This document shows, piece after piece, positions 51,229-60,509 of a stretch of 64,000 bases of DNA. Under the pieces are notes generated by a model. That model did no database searches and was not told the DNA's origin. It saw only the letters and a list, made by a program, of their open reading frames with translations. This stretch comes from Leucobacter edaphi (GTDB lineage Bacteria; Actinomycetota; Actinomycetes; Actinomycetales; Microbacteriaceae): assembly GCF_016522535.1 (NCBI RefSeq), contig NZ_JAEHOI010000011.1, forward strand, positions 62,001-126,000, in the 5' to 3' direction. Position 1 is the first letter of the stretch, and every line of letters starts with the position of its first letter. The position numbers and the translations under genes were made by a program.

Positions 51229-51840
51229 ATGGCCGAGGACGCACGCGAGAGAATCCTCGACGCGTGCGCGCGCGTCATCTCGCGCTCCGGCTTGCGCCGC
51301 TTCCGCATGAGCGACGTTGCCGGCGAGGCGGGGGTCTCGATCGGCCTCCTCGCCTACCACTTCGGCGATCGCGACGGCCTCCTCGCAGCAGCGCTCGACC
51401 ACGTCACCGCGGGAACGAACGCACGCGCCGCCGGCGCGGCAGCGGCTGACGCGGGAGCGGCCTCCTCGACGCGGCCGGACCGTCCCGCGGCCCAGCGCCT
51501 GGAATCACTGCTCTGCTCGGAATTCGGCGATGAACCGGGTGTACGGGAGGGCTCCACGGCGTGGAACGAGGTGCGCGCGGCAGCCGTGTTCGAAGCGGCG
51601 CAGGCCGCTGCGGTTGCGCGCTCCACCGCCGACTGGCAACGGCAGGTTGAGGAGCTCCTGGAGGAAGCGGGGGTACCGAACACCGACGCCCGCGAACTCG
51701 CGCGCATCCTCACCGCGCTCGTCGAGGGGCTCTCCGGCCGCTGGCTGACCGGCCAGCTCACGACCGCTGACGCGCAGGATTCAATCCGGATCACATTGCG
51801 CCTGCTCGGATTTGGGGCTGGCGCCGACGCTCTAGGCTGA
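51229..51840 (+). CDS. TetR family transcriptional regulator
   Basis: The 203-residue protein has a TetR helix-turn-helix at about 8-52 (RMSDVAGEAGVSIGLLAYHFGDRDGLL), of the BetI/PsrA-like LLxYHFxxR type, and a helical ligand domain. It is divergent from the amidase and a CTGAAAnnnnTTTCAG palindrome is next to the amidase promoter, so it likely represses amidase. A permease follows 101 bp downstream. GGAGCGAC lies before the ATG. Confidence 0.87.
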   Translation: MAEDARERILDACARVISRSGLRRFRMSDVAGEAGVSIGLLAYHFGDRDGLLAAALDHVTAGTNARAAGAAAADAGAASSTRPDRPAAQRLESLLCSEFGDEPGVREGSTAWNEVRAAAVFEAAQAAAVARSTADWQRQVEELLEEAGVPNTDARELARILTALVEGLSGRWLTGQLTTADAQDSIRITLRLLGFGAGADALG

Positions 51841-51941
51841 CGCTAGAATCGCAGCAGCCGGGCGCGTCCCGGCGCCTCCGGGCGATCCTCGGGGGCGCTT
51901 CGCGAGTCGGCACCACCCCCAACACCCAAGGAGACACCCGA

Positions 51942-53447
51942 ATGTCCGAGTCCGCCTCCCCCGGCCACGACCACCTGCAGCGCGGCCTGTCGAACCGCCA
52001 CCTGCAGCTCATCGCGATCGGCGGCGCGATCGGCACCGGCCTCTTCCTTGGTTCCGGCAAGGTCATCAGCCTGACCGGGCCCTCCGTGCTCTTCATCTAC
52101 GCCGTGATCGGCTGCATGATGTTCTTCCTCATGCGCGCGCTCGGCGAGATCCTGCTGTCGAACCTCAATTACAAGACCTTCGGCGACATCGCGAAGGACC
52201 TGATTGGGCCGTGGGCCGGCTTCATGGTCTCCTGGACCTACTGGTTCACCTGGGTGGTCATCTGCGTCGCCGACATCATCGCGATCACGAGCTACGTCTC
52301 CTACATCAATGCCTCGATCCCGCACTGGATTCCGGCGCTGGTCACGGCGCTCGCGCTCGTGATCCTGAACCTGCAGCCCGTCCGCTTCTTCGGCGAGATC
52401 GAGTTTTGGTTCTCCCTGATCAAGATCGTCGCGATTCTCGCCCTGATCGTGACGGGCATTGTGCTCCTCGTGACCGGGTTCACGAACCCCGATACCGGCA
52501 CCTCGGCCCAGCTCTCCCACATCTGGTCGCACGGCGGGATGTTCCCGTTCGGCCTGTCGGGCTTCCTGCTCGGCTTCCAGCTCGGCATCTTCTCCTTCAT
52601 CGGGGTCGAGCTCGTGGGCACCGCGGCGGCCGAGACGAAGGATCCGCACCACAACCTGCCACGCGCGATCAATTCGATCGTCGTCCGCGTGCTCATTTTC
52701 TACATCGGTGCGCTCAGCATCATCATGGCGATCACGCCGTGGGACAAGCTCGATCCCGACAAGAGCCCGTTCGTCACGACCTTCCTGTACGCGGGCTTCG
52801 GCGCGGCGGCGTTCGCGATCAACCTCGTCGTGCTCACCTCGGCGGCATCGAGCGCCAACTCGGGCTTCTACTCGGGCACGCGCATGATGTTCGCGCTCGC
52901 TCAGGACGGCCACGCTCCGAAGGCGTTCCACATCACCGACGACCGCGGCGTTCCGCGCCGGGCCGTGTTCTTCTCCGCGGTGTTCGTGCTCTCCGCTGTG
53001 CCGATTCTGCTGCTCGGCGAAAACGTCATCGAGGCGTTCACGATGGTGACCTCGGTCGCGTCGACGTTCATCCTGTTCATCTGGAGCATGATCCTGATCA
53101 GCTACCTGCGCTACCTGAAGCTGCACCCCGAGCGGCACGCGGCTTCGAAGTATCGGGCGCCGTTCGGGCGGGTCATGCCGTGGATCGTGCTGGTGTTCTT
53201 CGCCTTCATCGCGTTCACCATGCTCCTCGCGAAGGACACGCGCGAGCCGCTGCTGTACACGCCGATCTGGTTCGCGATCCTCGCGGTCGTGTGGCAGCTG
53301 CGGAAGCGCCGCCTCATCGCGGAGGGCAAGCCGATCACCTCGGCGGTGCAGCTGCCGGGAACGGGCGAGGACGCCACGGCCGCCGACGGCGCTGATGGCG
53401 CTGACGGCGCCGAAACGGGGACGCGCACGGACTTCCGCGCGCAGTAG
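51942..53447 (+). CDS. amino acid permease, AAT/CycA-like
   Basis: The 501-residue permease has twelve membrane segments and the AAT consensus LSNRHLQLIAIGGAIGTGLFLGSG at residues 15-38 (reported as positions with key residues G28, G31, G33), plus SFIGVELVGTAAAETKDP. It imports small neutral amino acids such as D-serine, D-alanine, glycine or GABA by proton symport. It is a close paralogue of the permease at 56157. The last 30 residues contain GADGADGAD repeats. AAGGAGA precedes the ATG. Confidence 0.9.
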   Translation: MSESASPGHDHLQRGLSNRHLQLIAIGGAIGTGLFLGSGKVISLTGPSVLFIYAVIGCMMFFLMRALGEILLSNLNYKTFGDIAKDLIGPWAGFMVSWTYWFTWVVICVADIIAITSYVSYINASIPHWIPALVTALALVILNLQPVRFFGEIEFWFSLIKIVAILALIVTGIVLLVTGFTNPDTGTSAQLSHIWSHGGMFPFGLSGFLLGFQLGIFSFIGVELVGTAAAETKDPHHNLPRAINSIVVRVLIFYIGALSIIMAITPWDKLDPDKSPFVTTFLYAGFGAAAFAINLVVLTSAASSANSGFYSGTRMMFALAQDGHAPKAFHITDDRGVPRRAVFFSAVFVLSAVPILLLGENVIEAFTMVTSVASTFILFIWSMILISYLRYLKLHPERHAASKYRAPFGRVMPWIVLVFFAFIAFTMLLAKDTREPLLYTPIWFAILAVVWQLRKRRLIAEGKPITSAVQLPGTGEDATAADGADGADGAETGTRTDFRAQ

Positions 53448-53503
53448 CCCGCCGGCCGCGTGCACCGGTCGCCGGCGCACGCTTCTTTCACCGAAGCTAG
53501 ATC

Positions 53504-54415
53504 CTACGCTGAGCGCTCGACGGCGAGGTCCCGCAGGATCTCGCCGAGCCAGGTGACGGCGGGCGGTACGGGGCCACGCCGGGTCACGAACGAGACGCGG
53601 CGCTCCCCCAGATCCTGGACTGCAGGACGGAGGACGACGCCGAAGTCCTCGTCCACCGCGGCCGCCGTGGTGAGCGCGAGGCCGAGCCCCTCCGCGACGA
53701 GGCCGTGGATCATGGTGAGGTCGTCCGTGCGCATGACCTCCCGCACCGGCTGCCCGAGCGAGTGGTACACGCGACGAAGCACCCGGTCAGAGGCCTCATC
53801 CGGATTCCGGCTGCACACCCACGCCGCCTCCCCGAGCTCCGCGAGGTCGATTTCGCTCTGCTCGCTCAGCGGGCCGTCGCGCGACACCATCACCCGGTAG
53901 GGCTCCGAGAGCAGGGTGGCGCGCTCGATATCGGGGACGGCGAGCGTGAGCTCGTCGGACACGTCGTAGATGAGCCCGGCGTGGACCTCGCCGCCCCGGA
54001 GCAGACGCAGCACCTCCGTCGGCTCGGCCTCCACGACCTCCACGCGCACCGAGGTGCGCTGCTGCAGTCGAGCGATCGAGGCCGGGAGGAGGCGCGCCCC
54101 GATCGAGGAGAAGGTCCCGATCCTGAGTGTGACGACGCCCGCGTCACGCTGGTCGGCAACCGCGCGCTCCGCACGCTCGACGCGCGTGAGCACGGGCGCG
54201 ATGTCGGCCGCGAACGACGCGCCGAGCGGGGTGAGCCGCGCCCCGCGGCGGTCCCGGACAACGAGTGGCACCCCGAGGTGCGCCTCGAGCGCGCGCAGGT
54301 GATGCGTGATGGTGGGCACGCCGTGGCCCAGTTCTTCCGCGGCCTGGGTGAGGCTGCCCGCGTCGCGGATTGCGAGGAGCACCCGGAATTGCTGCAGCGT
54401 CATCATGTCATACAT
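53504..54415 (-). CDS. LysR family transcriptional regulator
   Basis: A 303-residue LysR regulator with the N-terminal winged helix (TLQQFRVLLAIRDAGSLTQAAEELG, residues about 6-30) and the periplasmic-binding-like effector domain (about 90-295). No ribosome-binding site precedes any of the three possible ATGs (54415, 54406, 54403); the family N-terminus fits 54403 best. It diverges from a PLP decarboxylase with 66 bp between starts that includes an AT-rich ATTATATAT stretch. By family habit it controls that decarboxylase and the permease after it. Confidence 0.88.
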   Translation of the reverse strand: MYDMMTLQQFRVLLAIRDAGSLTQAAEELGHGVPTITHHLRALEAHLGVPLVVRDRRGARLTPLGASFAADIAPVLTRVERAERAVADQRDAGVVTLRIGTFSSIGARLLPASIARLQQRTSVRVEVVEAEPTEVLRLLRGGEVHAGLIYDVSDELTLAVPDIERATLLSEPYRVMVSRDGPLSEQSEIDLAELGEAAWVCSRNPDEASDRVLRRVYHSLGQPVREVMRTDDLTMIHGLVAEGLGLALTTAAAVDEDFGVVLRPAVQDLGERRVSFVTRRGPVPPAVTWLGEILRDLAVERSA

Positions 54416-54481
54416 TCTATGAGACCACGCGCGAAAAGATTATATATTGCAGGGGTCGATCCGAGTTCCTAACCTGGTGCC

Positions 54482-56086
54482 ATGCAGACCGCTCCCGCAT
54501 CCGCCATCGCGTCCGACGCGACCCCCAGCTCCCCCGTCGCGGGCGCGCAGCTCCCCACTGACGCGCCGTCCGCCGCCGTGGCCGGTGCGGGAGCCTCGCC
54601 CGAGTCCGAGCGCGTGCCCGCTCGCCAGCACGAGACGCCCTACGCGGACGCGATCCGCTCCCTCGCCGGAGAGGACTGGCAGCGCCTGCACGTCCCCGGT
54701 CACCAGGGCAGCGCTGCGAACGCCCCGGGCGTCGCGCGACTCGTCGGGGCGGACGCCCTGACGATCGACTTCCCGATGCTGTTCAGCGGCGTCGACCAGG
54801 AGACCTGGCGCCTCACGACGCCGGGCCGCGTAACCCCGCTGATGCGCGCGCAGGAGCTCGCGGCCGAGGCGTGGGGCGCGAGCCGCACCTGGTTCCTCAC
54901 GAACGGAGCCTCGGGCGGCAACCACGTCGCCACGACCGCGGTCCGCGCGCTCGGCACGGAGGTCGTCGTGCAGCGCAGCGTCCACTCGAGCGTCATCGAC
55001 GGCATCACCCACGTGGGCCTCACTCCGCACTTCGTCACCGGCCACGTCGACACCGGACTCGGATCCGCCCACGGCGTCACGGCCGAGCAGGTGGCCGAGG
55101 TGCTCGCTGAGCACCCCGAGAGCGCCGCGGTCTACATCGTCACGCCGAGCTACTTCGGCGCGGTCGCCGACGTCGCCGCGATCTCGCGCGTCGCCCACGA
55201 TCACGGGGTGCCGCTCATCGTCGACGAGTCGTGGGGCTCCCACTTCGGCCTGCACCCGCAGCTCCCCGTCAACGCGGCCCGCCTGGGCGCCGACCTCGTC
55301 GTGTCGAGCACCCACAAGGCCGTCGGCTCGCTCACCCAGTCGGCCATGCTGCACCTGGGCCACGGCCCCTTCGCCGAGGCGCTCGCCCCGCTCGTGGATC
55401 GCGTGGTGCGCTCGCACCAGTCGACGAGCTGCAGCTCCCTCCTCCTCGCCTCGCTCGACGAGGCCCGCAAGAACATCGTCACGCGACCCGAGCTCGTCGA
55501 GCAGGCGCTCGCCTCCGCCGAGGACATCCGCGCCCGCGTGCGCGCCGACCGCCGCTTCCGCGATGCGACGCCCGACATCCTCGCGAGCCCCGACGCGATC
55601 ACGAACGACCCGTTCAAGGTCGCGATCGACACCCGCGGCGCCGGGATCACCGGCAGCGACGCGCACTACCAGCTGCTCCGCGACCACCGCATCTACGCCG
55701 AGCTGTCGACGCCCTCCGCGCTGCTCCTCCTGATCGGCGCCGTTTCTCCCGTCAACGTCGACCGTTTCTGGGACGCCCTGCAGTCGCTCCCGGAGGCCGA
55801 GATCGAGCCGGAGCGCCCGATCGTCCTTCCGGCCCCGTGCGAGCGCGCGCTCGGCCTCGGCGAGGCCTTCTTCAGCGCGACCGAGATGGTGCCGTTCGAG
55901 CAGGCGATCGGCCGGGTGTCGGCAGACTCGCTCGCCGCCTACCCGCCGGGCGTCCCGAACGTGCTGCCGGGCGAGCGCCTGAGCGCCGAGGTCGTCGCCT
56001 TCCTGCGCACGACCGCTGCGGCACCGTCCGGATACGTCCGCGGCGCCGCCGACCCCGAACTCGCGACGTTCCGCGTCGTGGCCTAG
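54482..56086 (+). CDS. PLP-dependent Orn/Lys/Arg decarboxylase family protein
   Basis: The 534-residue enzyme belongs to the basic amino acid decarboxylases of fold type I (LHVPGHQGS near residue 70, LTNGASGGNHV, PLIVDESWGSHFG) with PLP on Lys279 in SSTHKAVGSLTQS. It has a 40-residue Ala/Pro-rich N-terminus and lacks the wing domain of the inducible E. coli enzymes, like the shorter SpeA2/lysine decarboxylase forms of Gram-positives. It would produce cadaverine, agmatine or a related amine. A permease gene 70 bp downstream and a divergent LysR gene suggest a substrate-inducible amino-acid/amine exchange or catabolic unit. Confidence 0.88.
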   Translation: MQTAPASAIASDATPSSPVAGAQLPTDAPSAAVAGAGASPESERVPARQHETPYADAIRSLAGEDWQRLHVPGHQGSAANAPGVARLVGADALTIDFPMLFSGVDQETWRLTTPGRVTPLMRAQELAAEAWGASRTWFLTNGASGGNHVATTAVRALGTEVVVQRSVHSSVIDGITHVGLTPHFVTGHVDTGLGSAHGVTAEQVAEVLAEHPESAAVYIVTPSYFGAVADVAAISRVAHDHGVPLIVDESWGSHFGLHPQLPVNAARLGADLVVSSTHKAVGSLTQSAMLHLGHGPFAEALAPLVDRVVRSHQSTSCSSLLLASLDEARKNIVTRPELVEQALASAEDIRARVRADRRFRDATPDILASPDAITNDPFKVAIDTRGAGITGSDAHYQLLRDHRIYAELSTPSALLLLIGAVSPVNVDRFWDALQSLPEAEIEPERPIVLPAPCERALGLGEAFFSATEMVPFEQAIGRVSADSLAAYPPGVPNVLPGERLSAEVVAFLRTTAAAPSGYVRGAADPELATFRVVA

Positions 56087-56156
56087 GCTGCTTCCCGGCC
56101 ACCCCACCGCCGCCGCGCTCCCTGCGCGGGGCATCCGACCCGCACAAGGGAGTGTC

Positions 56157-57635
56157 ATGTCCAAGCCCTCACCCGCTGTCTCCACAACGTCCGCCGCGCC
56201 AGCGGCGGACGCCGGGGGGATGCAGCGCGGCCTGAAGAACCGCCACCTCCAGCTCATCGCGATCGGCGGCGCAATCGGTACGGGGCTGTTTCTCGGCTCC
56301 GGCAAGCTGATCAGCGTCTCCGGCCCGGCGATCCTGTTCGTCTACATGGTGATCGGGTTCTTCGTCTTCTTCATCATGCGGGCGCTCGGCGAGCTGCTGC
56401 TCTCGAACTTGAACTACCACACCTTCGGCGACATCGCGAAGGACATGCTCGGCCCCTGGGCCGGGTTCTTCGTGTCGTGGAACTACTGGTTCTCGTGGGT
56501 GATCGCGTGCGTGGCCGACATCATCGCGATCACGGCCTACGTGCAGTGGTTCAACCCGAACATTCCGAGCTGGCTGCCCGCCCTGATCACGGCCGGCGCG
56601 CTCCTGATCCTGAACCTGCAGCCCGTGAAGTACTTCGGCGAGACCGAGTTCTGGTTCGCGATCCTGAAGATCGTTGCGATCCTCGGCCTCATCGCGGTGG
56701 GCGTGATCCTCATCGTGACCGGGTTCAAGAGCCCCGACGGCACGCAGGCCTCGTTCGCGAACCTGTGGGAGCACGGAGGAATGTTCCCGATGGGCGCGAG
56801 CGGTTTCGTGCTCGGCTTCCAGATGGGGATCTTCTCGTTCATCGGCGTGGAAATGGTCGGCACCGCGGCGGCCGAGACGGAAAACCCGCGCAAGACGCTG
56901 CCGAAGGCGATCAACTCGATCGTGCTCCGCATTCTCATCTTCTACGTCGGCGCGCTCGCGATCATTATGAGCGTGACCCCCTGGGATCGCATCTCCCCCG
57001 ACAAGAGCCCGTTCGTTTCGACACTCGCGCTCGCGGGCTTCGGTCTCGCCGCCGCGGCGATCCAGCTCGTCGTGCTGACATCGGCGGCGTCGAGCGCCAA
57101 CGGCGGCCTCTACTCGGGCACCCGCATGCTGTTCGGCCTCTCGAAGGACGGTCACGCCCCGAAGTCCTTCTCGCTGACCGATTCGCGGGGCGTGCCGAAG
57201 CGGTCCGTGTTCTTCACCGGCGTCTTCCTGTTCGCGGCGATCCCGCTCCTCTTCGCGGGCGACGGCGTCGTCTCGGCGTTCACCTTCGTCTCCTCGATGT
57301 GCGCCACGATGATCCTGTTCACCTGGGGTTCGATCGTGGTCAGCTACATCGTGTACCGCCGCCGCTTCCCCGAGCGGCACGCCGAGTCCGGCTTCAAGAT
57401 GCCGCTCTCCCGGGTCGCGCCCTGGCTCGTGCTCGCGTTCTTCGTGTTCATCGCGGGCACCCTGCTCTACGGCGAGGACACCCGCCCGCCGTTCCTGGCG
57501 ACGCCGCTCTGGTTCCTGCTGCTGACCGTGCTGTGGCAGCTGCGCAAGCGGAAGCTGCAGCGCGAGGGCCGGCCCCTCACCGCCGCGATCGAGCTGCCCG
57601 GGACCGGCGCCGACGTGCGCGAGGGCGACGAGTAA
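56157..57635 (+). CDS. amino acid permease, AAT/CycA-like (paralogue)
   Basis: The 492-residue permease aligns along its length with the permease at 51942 (GLKNRHLQLIAIGGAIGTGL, SFIGVEMVGTAAAETENP, TSAASSANGGLYSGTRM). It has twelve membrane segments and a Ser/Ala-rich N-terminus. It follows the decarboxylase on the same strand by 70 bp, so it may import the amino acid for decarboxylation or exchange it for the amine. GGGAGTGT precedes the ATG. Confidence 0.9.
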   Translation: MSKPSPAVSTTSAAPAADAGGMQRGLKNRHLQLIAIGGAIGTGLFLGSGKLISVSGPAILFVYMVIGFFVFFIMRALGELLLSNLNYHTFGDIAKDMLGPWAGFFVSWNYWFSWVIACVADIIAITAYVQWFNPNIPSWLPALITAGALLILNLQPVKYFGETEFWFAILKIVAILGLIAVGVILIVTGFKSPDGTQASFANLWEHGGMFPMGASGFVLGFQMGIFSFIGVEMVGTAAAETENPRKTLPKAINSIVLRILIFYVGALAIIMSVTPWDRISPDKSPFVSTLALAGFGLAAAAIQLVVLTSAASSANGGLYSGTRMLFGLSKDGHAPKSFSLTDSRGVPKRSVFFTGVFLFAAIPLLFAGDGVVSAFTFVSSMCATMILFTWGSIVVSYIVYRRRFPERHAESGFKMPLSRVAPWLVLAFFVFIAGTLLYGEDTRPPFLATPLWFLLLTVLWQLRKRKLQREGRPLTAAIELPGTGADVREGDE

Positions 57636-57657
57636 CCGCGCCGCGGCCGTGAGTCAC

Positions 57658-57700
57658 GAAGGGCCCGGGCGGATCCGTGAGGGATCTGCCCGGGCCCTTC
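57658..57700. terminator. bidirectional terminator between permease and acyl-CoA dehydrogenase
   Basis: A long stem (57658-57670 with 57688-57700, extended by GGATCC/GGATC-type pairs) lies 22 bp after one stop and 11 bp from the other, between convergent genes. Confidence 0.85.
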
Positions 57701-57711
57701 GCATGCCCGGC

Positions 57712-58938
57712 TCACGCGAACGCCGAAACCCCCGTGATGTCGCGGCCGATGATGAGCGCCTGCACCGTCTCGGTGCCCTCGTAGGTGTGGAGTGCCTCGA
57801 TGTCGGCGAAGTGGCGTGCGACACGGTTCTCGAGCAGGATCCCGTTGCCGCCGAGGAGGTCGCGGGCGTTGCGCGCCATGTCGCGGGCCGTACGGGTGGC
57901 CGTGTACTTGCCGAGCGAGGCGCCGGGGCCGGAGAGCTCGCCGCGCTCCTCCGCGCGGGTGAGCGACATGAGCAGCGACTGCAGCGTGGTCAGCTGGCTC
58001 AGCATCTCGGCGAGACGGGCCTGCACGATCTGGGAGGCGGCGAGCGGGCGGCCGAACTGGACGCGCTGCTTCGCGTAGTGCACGGAGGTCTCGTAGACGG
58101 CGGTGGCCTGGCCGAGTGCGGCCCAGGCGACGCCGAGGCGGGTGGCCTGCAGGATGCGGGCCGTGTCCTTGAAGCTGCGAGCGCCCGGCATGCGGTCCTC
58201 TTCGCGCACGCGGACGCCCGCGAGCTCGATCTCGGCCTGCCAGATGCCGCGCAGCGACACCTTCCCCTCGATCGTCTTCGCGTGGTAGCCCTCGGCATCT
58301 TGCGGGACAAGGAAGCCCTGCACCTGGCCGTCGTCGCCGCGCGCCCAGACCACGGCGAGCTGGCCGACGCTGCCGGATCCGATCCACTTCTTGTTGCCCG
58401 TGATCTCGTAGCCGTCCTCGACGGCCACCGCGCGGGTCTCGAGGCTCACCGAGTCGGAGCCGTGCGTGGGCTCGGTGAGCGCGAAGGCGCCGAGTTCGGT
58501 GCCGCGGGCGAGGGGCTCGAGCCAGCGCTCCTTCTGCGCGTCGGAGCCGCAGCTCGCGACCGAGCGCAGTGCGAGGCCGCCCTGGACGCCGACGATCGTG
58601 GCGACCGAGCCGTCGCCGCGGGCGAGCTCCATCGTGGTGAGGCTCGCGGCGAGCAGGCTCTGCTCGGGGAACCCGGGGACGGAGACGCCGTCTCGCAGGA
58701 GGTCGAGCTCGCCGAGACGAACGGCGAGGTTGAGCGGGTACTCGGCGCGATCCCAGATGCCGGCGATCACGGGCCGCACCTCCTCCTGCACGAACGCGCG
58801 GGCACGATCGCGGTAGGCCTGATCCTCGGCGGAGATCCCGGTGAAGACACCGGCCATGTCGGTGTCGATGGGCTCCCAGAGCTGGTATTCCGGCTCGACG
58901 GTGCCCTGTGGCTCTGGTGCGTTCTTCGCGTTCGACAT
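57712..58938 (-). CDS. acyl-CoA dehydrogenase, glutaryl-CoA dehydrogenase-like
   Basis: The 408-residue flavoprotein has the FAD-contact segment FALTEPTHGSDS, NKKWIGSGSVG and catalytic Glu387 in HTYEGTETVQ, the position used by short-chain and glutaryl-CoA dehydrogenases. It has a 40-residue N-terminal extension before the helical domain. It oxidises an acyl-CoA; glutaryl-CoA (the end of lysine or cadaverine catabolism) would fit the decarboxylase nearby, but the substrate is inferred. The ATG at 58938 follows GAGAGGAA. It diverges from a TetR gene. Confidence 0.88.
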   Translation of the reverse strand: MSNAKNAPEPQGTVEPEYQLWEPIDTDMAGVFTGISAEDQAYRDRARAFVQEEVRPVIAGIWDRAEYPLNLAVRLGELDLLRDGVSVPGFPEQSLLAASLTTMELARGDGSVATIVGVQGGLALRSVASCGSDAQKERWLEPLARGTELGAFALTEPTHGSDSVSLETRAVAVEDGYEITGNKKWIGSGSVGQLAVVWARGDDGQVQGFLVPQDAEGYHAKTIEGKVSLRGIWQAEIELAGVRVREEDRMPGARSFKDTARILQATRLGVAWAALGQATAVYETSVHYAKQRVQFGRPLAASQIVQARLAEMLSQLTTLQSLLMSLTRAEERGELSGPGASLGKYTATRTARDMARNARDLLGGNGILLENRVARHFADIEALHTYEGTETVQALIIGRDITGVSAFA

Positions 58939-58992
58939 CGGGTTCCTCTCCGCCTCGGCGTTCGCGGAGGCATCGTTGCTTCGAGGATGCCT

Positions 58993-59005
58993 GAGACTCC
59001 GTCTC
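58993..59005. promoter_or_regulatory. inverted repeat upstream of the acyl-CoA dehydrogenase
   Basis: GAGAC and GTCTC arms with three bases between lie 55 bp upstream of the acyl-CoA dehydrogenase start and about 107 bp from the divergent TetR start. Possible TetR operator; short and unproven. Confidence 0.4.
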
Positions 59006-59111
59006 TCGTCAAGCCCGAGTTCGATCATCAGCGGGGTGAAATCCGCGAGAATTCAGGATCTTCAGATGTGAAACCAAGTCTCATTCGGCGATGCTGTGCT
59101 ACGTTCAAGGC

Positions 59112-59795
59112 ATGTCCACGAGACCATCGCGCCCAGCGCCCACCCTCGACAGCTCGGCCGCGGCGATCCGCTGCATCGCCGATCGCGGGTACGAGGCGAC
59201 CACGGCCGGAGATCTCGCGGACGCCGTGGGAATGAGCCGCAGCACGTTCTTCCGCCGCTTCGGCAGCAAGGACGACGTGGTGTTCGCCGATCACGATCAG
59301 GCCCTCGAGACGCTCGAGGCCTTCCTCGCCGCCACCGAGCTCCCCCTCGCCGCGGCGCTCGTGCAGGGCACCGCCGACGTGCTTCGCCTCCTGATCCGCG
59401 ACCCTGAGGCCGCCCGCCTCCGCTTCGACCTCATGCGACACACCCCGGCGCTCCGGGATCGCGAGCTCGTGATCACGCACCGCTACGAGCGCGTCTTCGC
59501 CCGCACCATCAGGGACCGCGCACCCGAGGGCACGCCTGAGTGGGTCGCCGCGGCGCTCGCGGCCTCGCTCGTCGCGGTCCACAACCAGACACTTCGCGAC
59601 TGGCTCCGTGGCCGCGTGGCGGACGCCGACGCTGTCGCGACCCGCGATCTCCGTCGCGCCGTTTCGCTGTTCGAGGGCTACCTCTCACCCGACGCCGAGG
59701 GCGAGCGACGCCGCGTGGTCGTCGCGGTCTACGACGCGGCGGGATCGCCCGAGGCGATCCTCGACGCGGTCGCCGCGGAACTCGAGCGCGGGTAG
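59112..59795 (+). CDS. TetR family transcriptional regulator
   Basis: A 227-residue TetR regulator, helix-turn-helix about 15-60 (ATTAGDLADAVGMSRSTFFRRFGSKDDVVF), with the SxRTFFRxFxxKDD pattern common in actinobacterial TetRs. It is divergent from the acyl-CoA dehydrogenase and likely controls it, probably by binding an acyl-CoA. The ATG at 59112 is chosen because homology starts soon after it; an ATG 21 bases upstream is possible. Confidence 0.86.
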   Translation: MSTRPSRPAPTLDSSAAAIRCIADRGYEATTAGDLADAVGMSRSTFFRRFGSKDDVVFADHDQALETLEAFLAATELPLAAALVQGTADVLRLLIRDPEAARLRFDLMRHTPALRDRELVITHRYERVFARTIRDRAPEGTPEWVAAALAASLVAVHNQTLRDWLRGRVADADAVATRDLRRAVSLFEGYLSPDAEGERRRVVVAVYDAAGSPEAILDAVAAELERG

Positions 59796-59801
59796 CGCGC
59801 G

Positions 59802-59838
59802 CGAGGCGGGCGGATCCATGTGGAATCCGCCCGCCTCG
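59802..59838. terminator. bidirectional terminator between TetR and MBL-fold genes
   Basis: A 14-bp perfect stem (59802-59815 with 59825-59838) between convergent genes. Confidence 0.8.
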
Positions 59839-59867
59839 TTCGCTGCCCTTCCGGGATCTGCGCGGGA

Positions 59868-60509
59868 TCAGTGCCCGCGCGCGATCCACTCCTGCAGCTG
59901 CGGCTTCTCCGCGCCAATCGTGGTCGAGTCACCGTGCCCCGTATTGACGACGGTGTCGTCGGGCAGGGTGAAGAGCTCGCGCTCGATCGAATGGATGATC
60001 GTCGGGAAGTCGCTGTAGGAGCGGCCCGTCGCGCCAGGACCGCCCGCGAACAGGGTGTCCCCCGTGAACACGGTGCCGAGCTCGGGCGAGTAGAAGGACG
60101 TCGAGCCGGGCGAGTGCCCGGGCGTGTGCAGCGCCTTCAGCGTGATCCCGGCCACGACGTACACGTCGCCGCCCTCGATCTCGGCGTCGGGCTCGTCCCG
60201 GTACACCGCATCCCACAGCATCCGATCCTCGGGGTTGAGGAGCAGCGGCGCGTCAAGCAGGTTCGCCGCCTCTCGCGCGGCGCGGATGTGGTCGTCATGG
60301 CCGTGCGTGAGCAGCACCATGTGGGTCTTGCGGTCGCCGACAGCATCCTTCACGGCCTGCGCGTCGTGGGCGGGATCGATCACGATCACCGTCTCGTCGT
60401 CACCGACGATCCAGACGTTGTTGTCGACGTCCCACGTGCCGCCGTCGAGCGAGAACGTTCCGCTCGTGATCAGGCGTTCGATACGGGCGCCGCCCGCCTG
60501 CCCGGTCAC
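59868..60509 (-). CDS. MBL-fold metallo-hydrolase, mycothiol/formaldehyde pathway type
   Basis: The 213-residue metallo-beta-lactamase-fold protein has the metal motif H69-G-H71-D72-D73-H74, a later HTPGHSPGS loop and GDTLFAGG. It is the partner found after S-(hydroxymethyl)mycothiol dehydrogenase in many actinobacteria, where it is thought to hydrolyse S-formylmycothiol to formate and mycothiol. Its GTG start overlaps the dehydrogenase stop by four bases, so the pair is translationally coupled. Confidence 0.85.
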   Translation of the reverse strand: MTGQAGGARIERLITSGTFSLDGGTWDVDNNVWIVGDDETVIVIDPAHDAQAVKDAVGDRKTHMVLLTHGHDDHIRAAREAANLLDAPLLLNPEDRMLWDAVYRDEPDAEIEGGDVYVVAGITLKALHTPGHSPGSTSFYSPELGTVFTGDTLFAGGPGATGRSYSDFPTIIHSIERELFTLPDDTVVNTGHGDSTTIGAEKPQLQEWIARGH

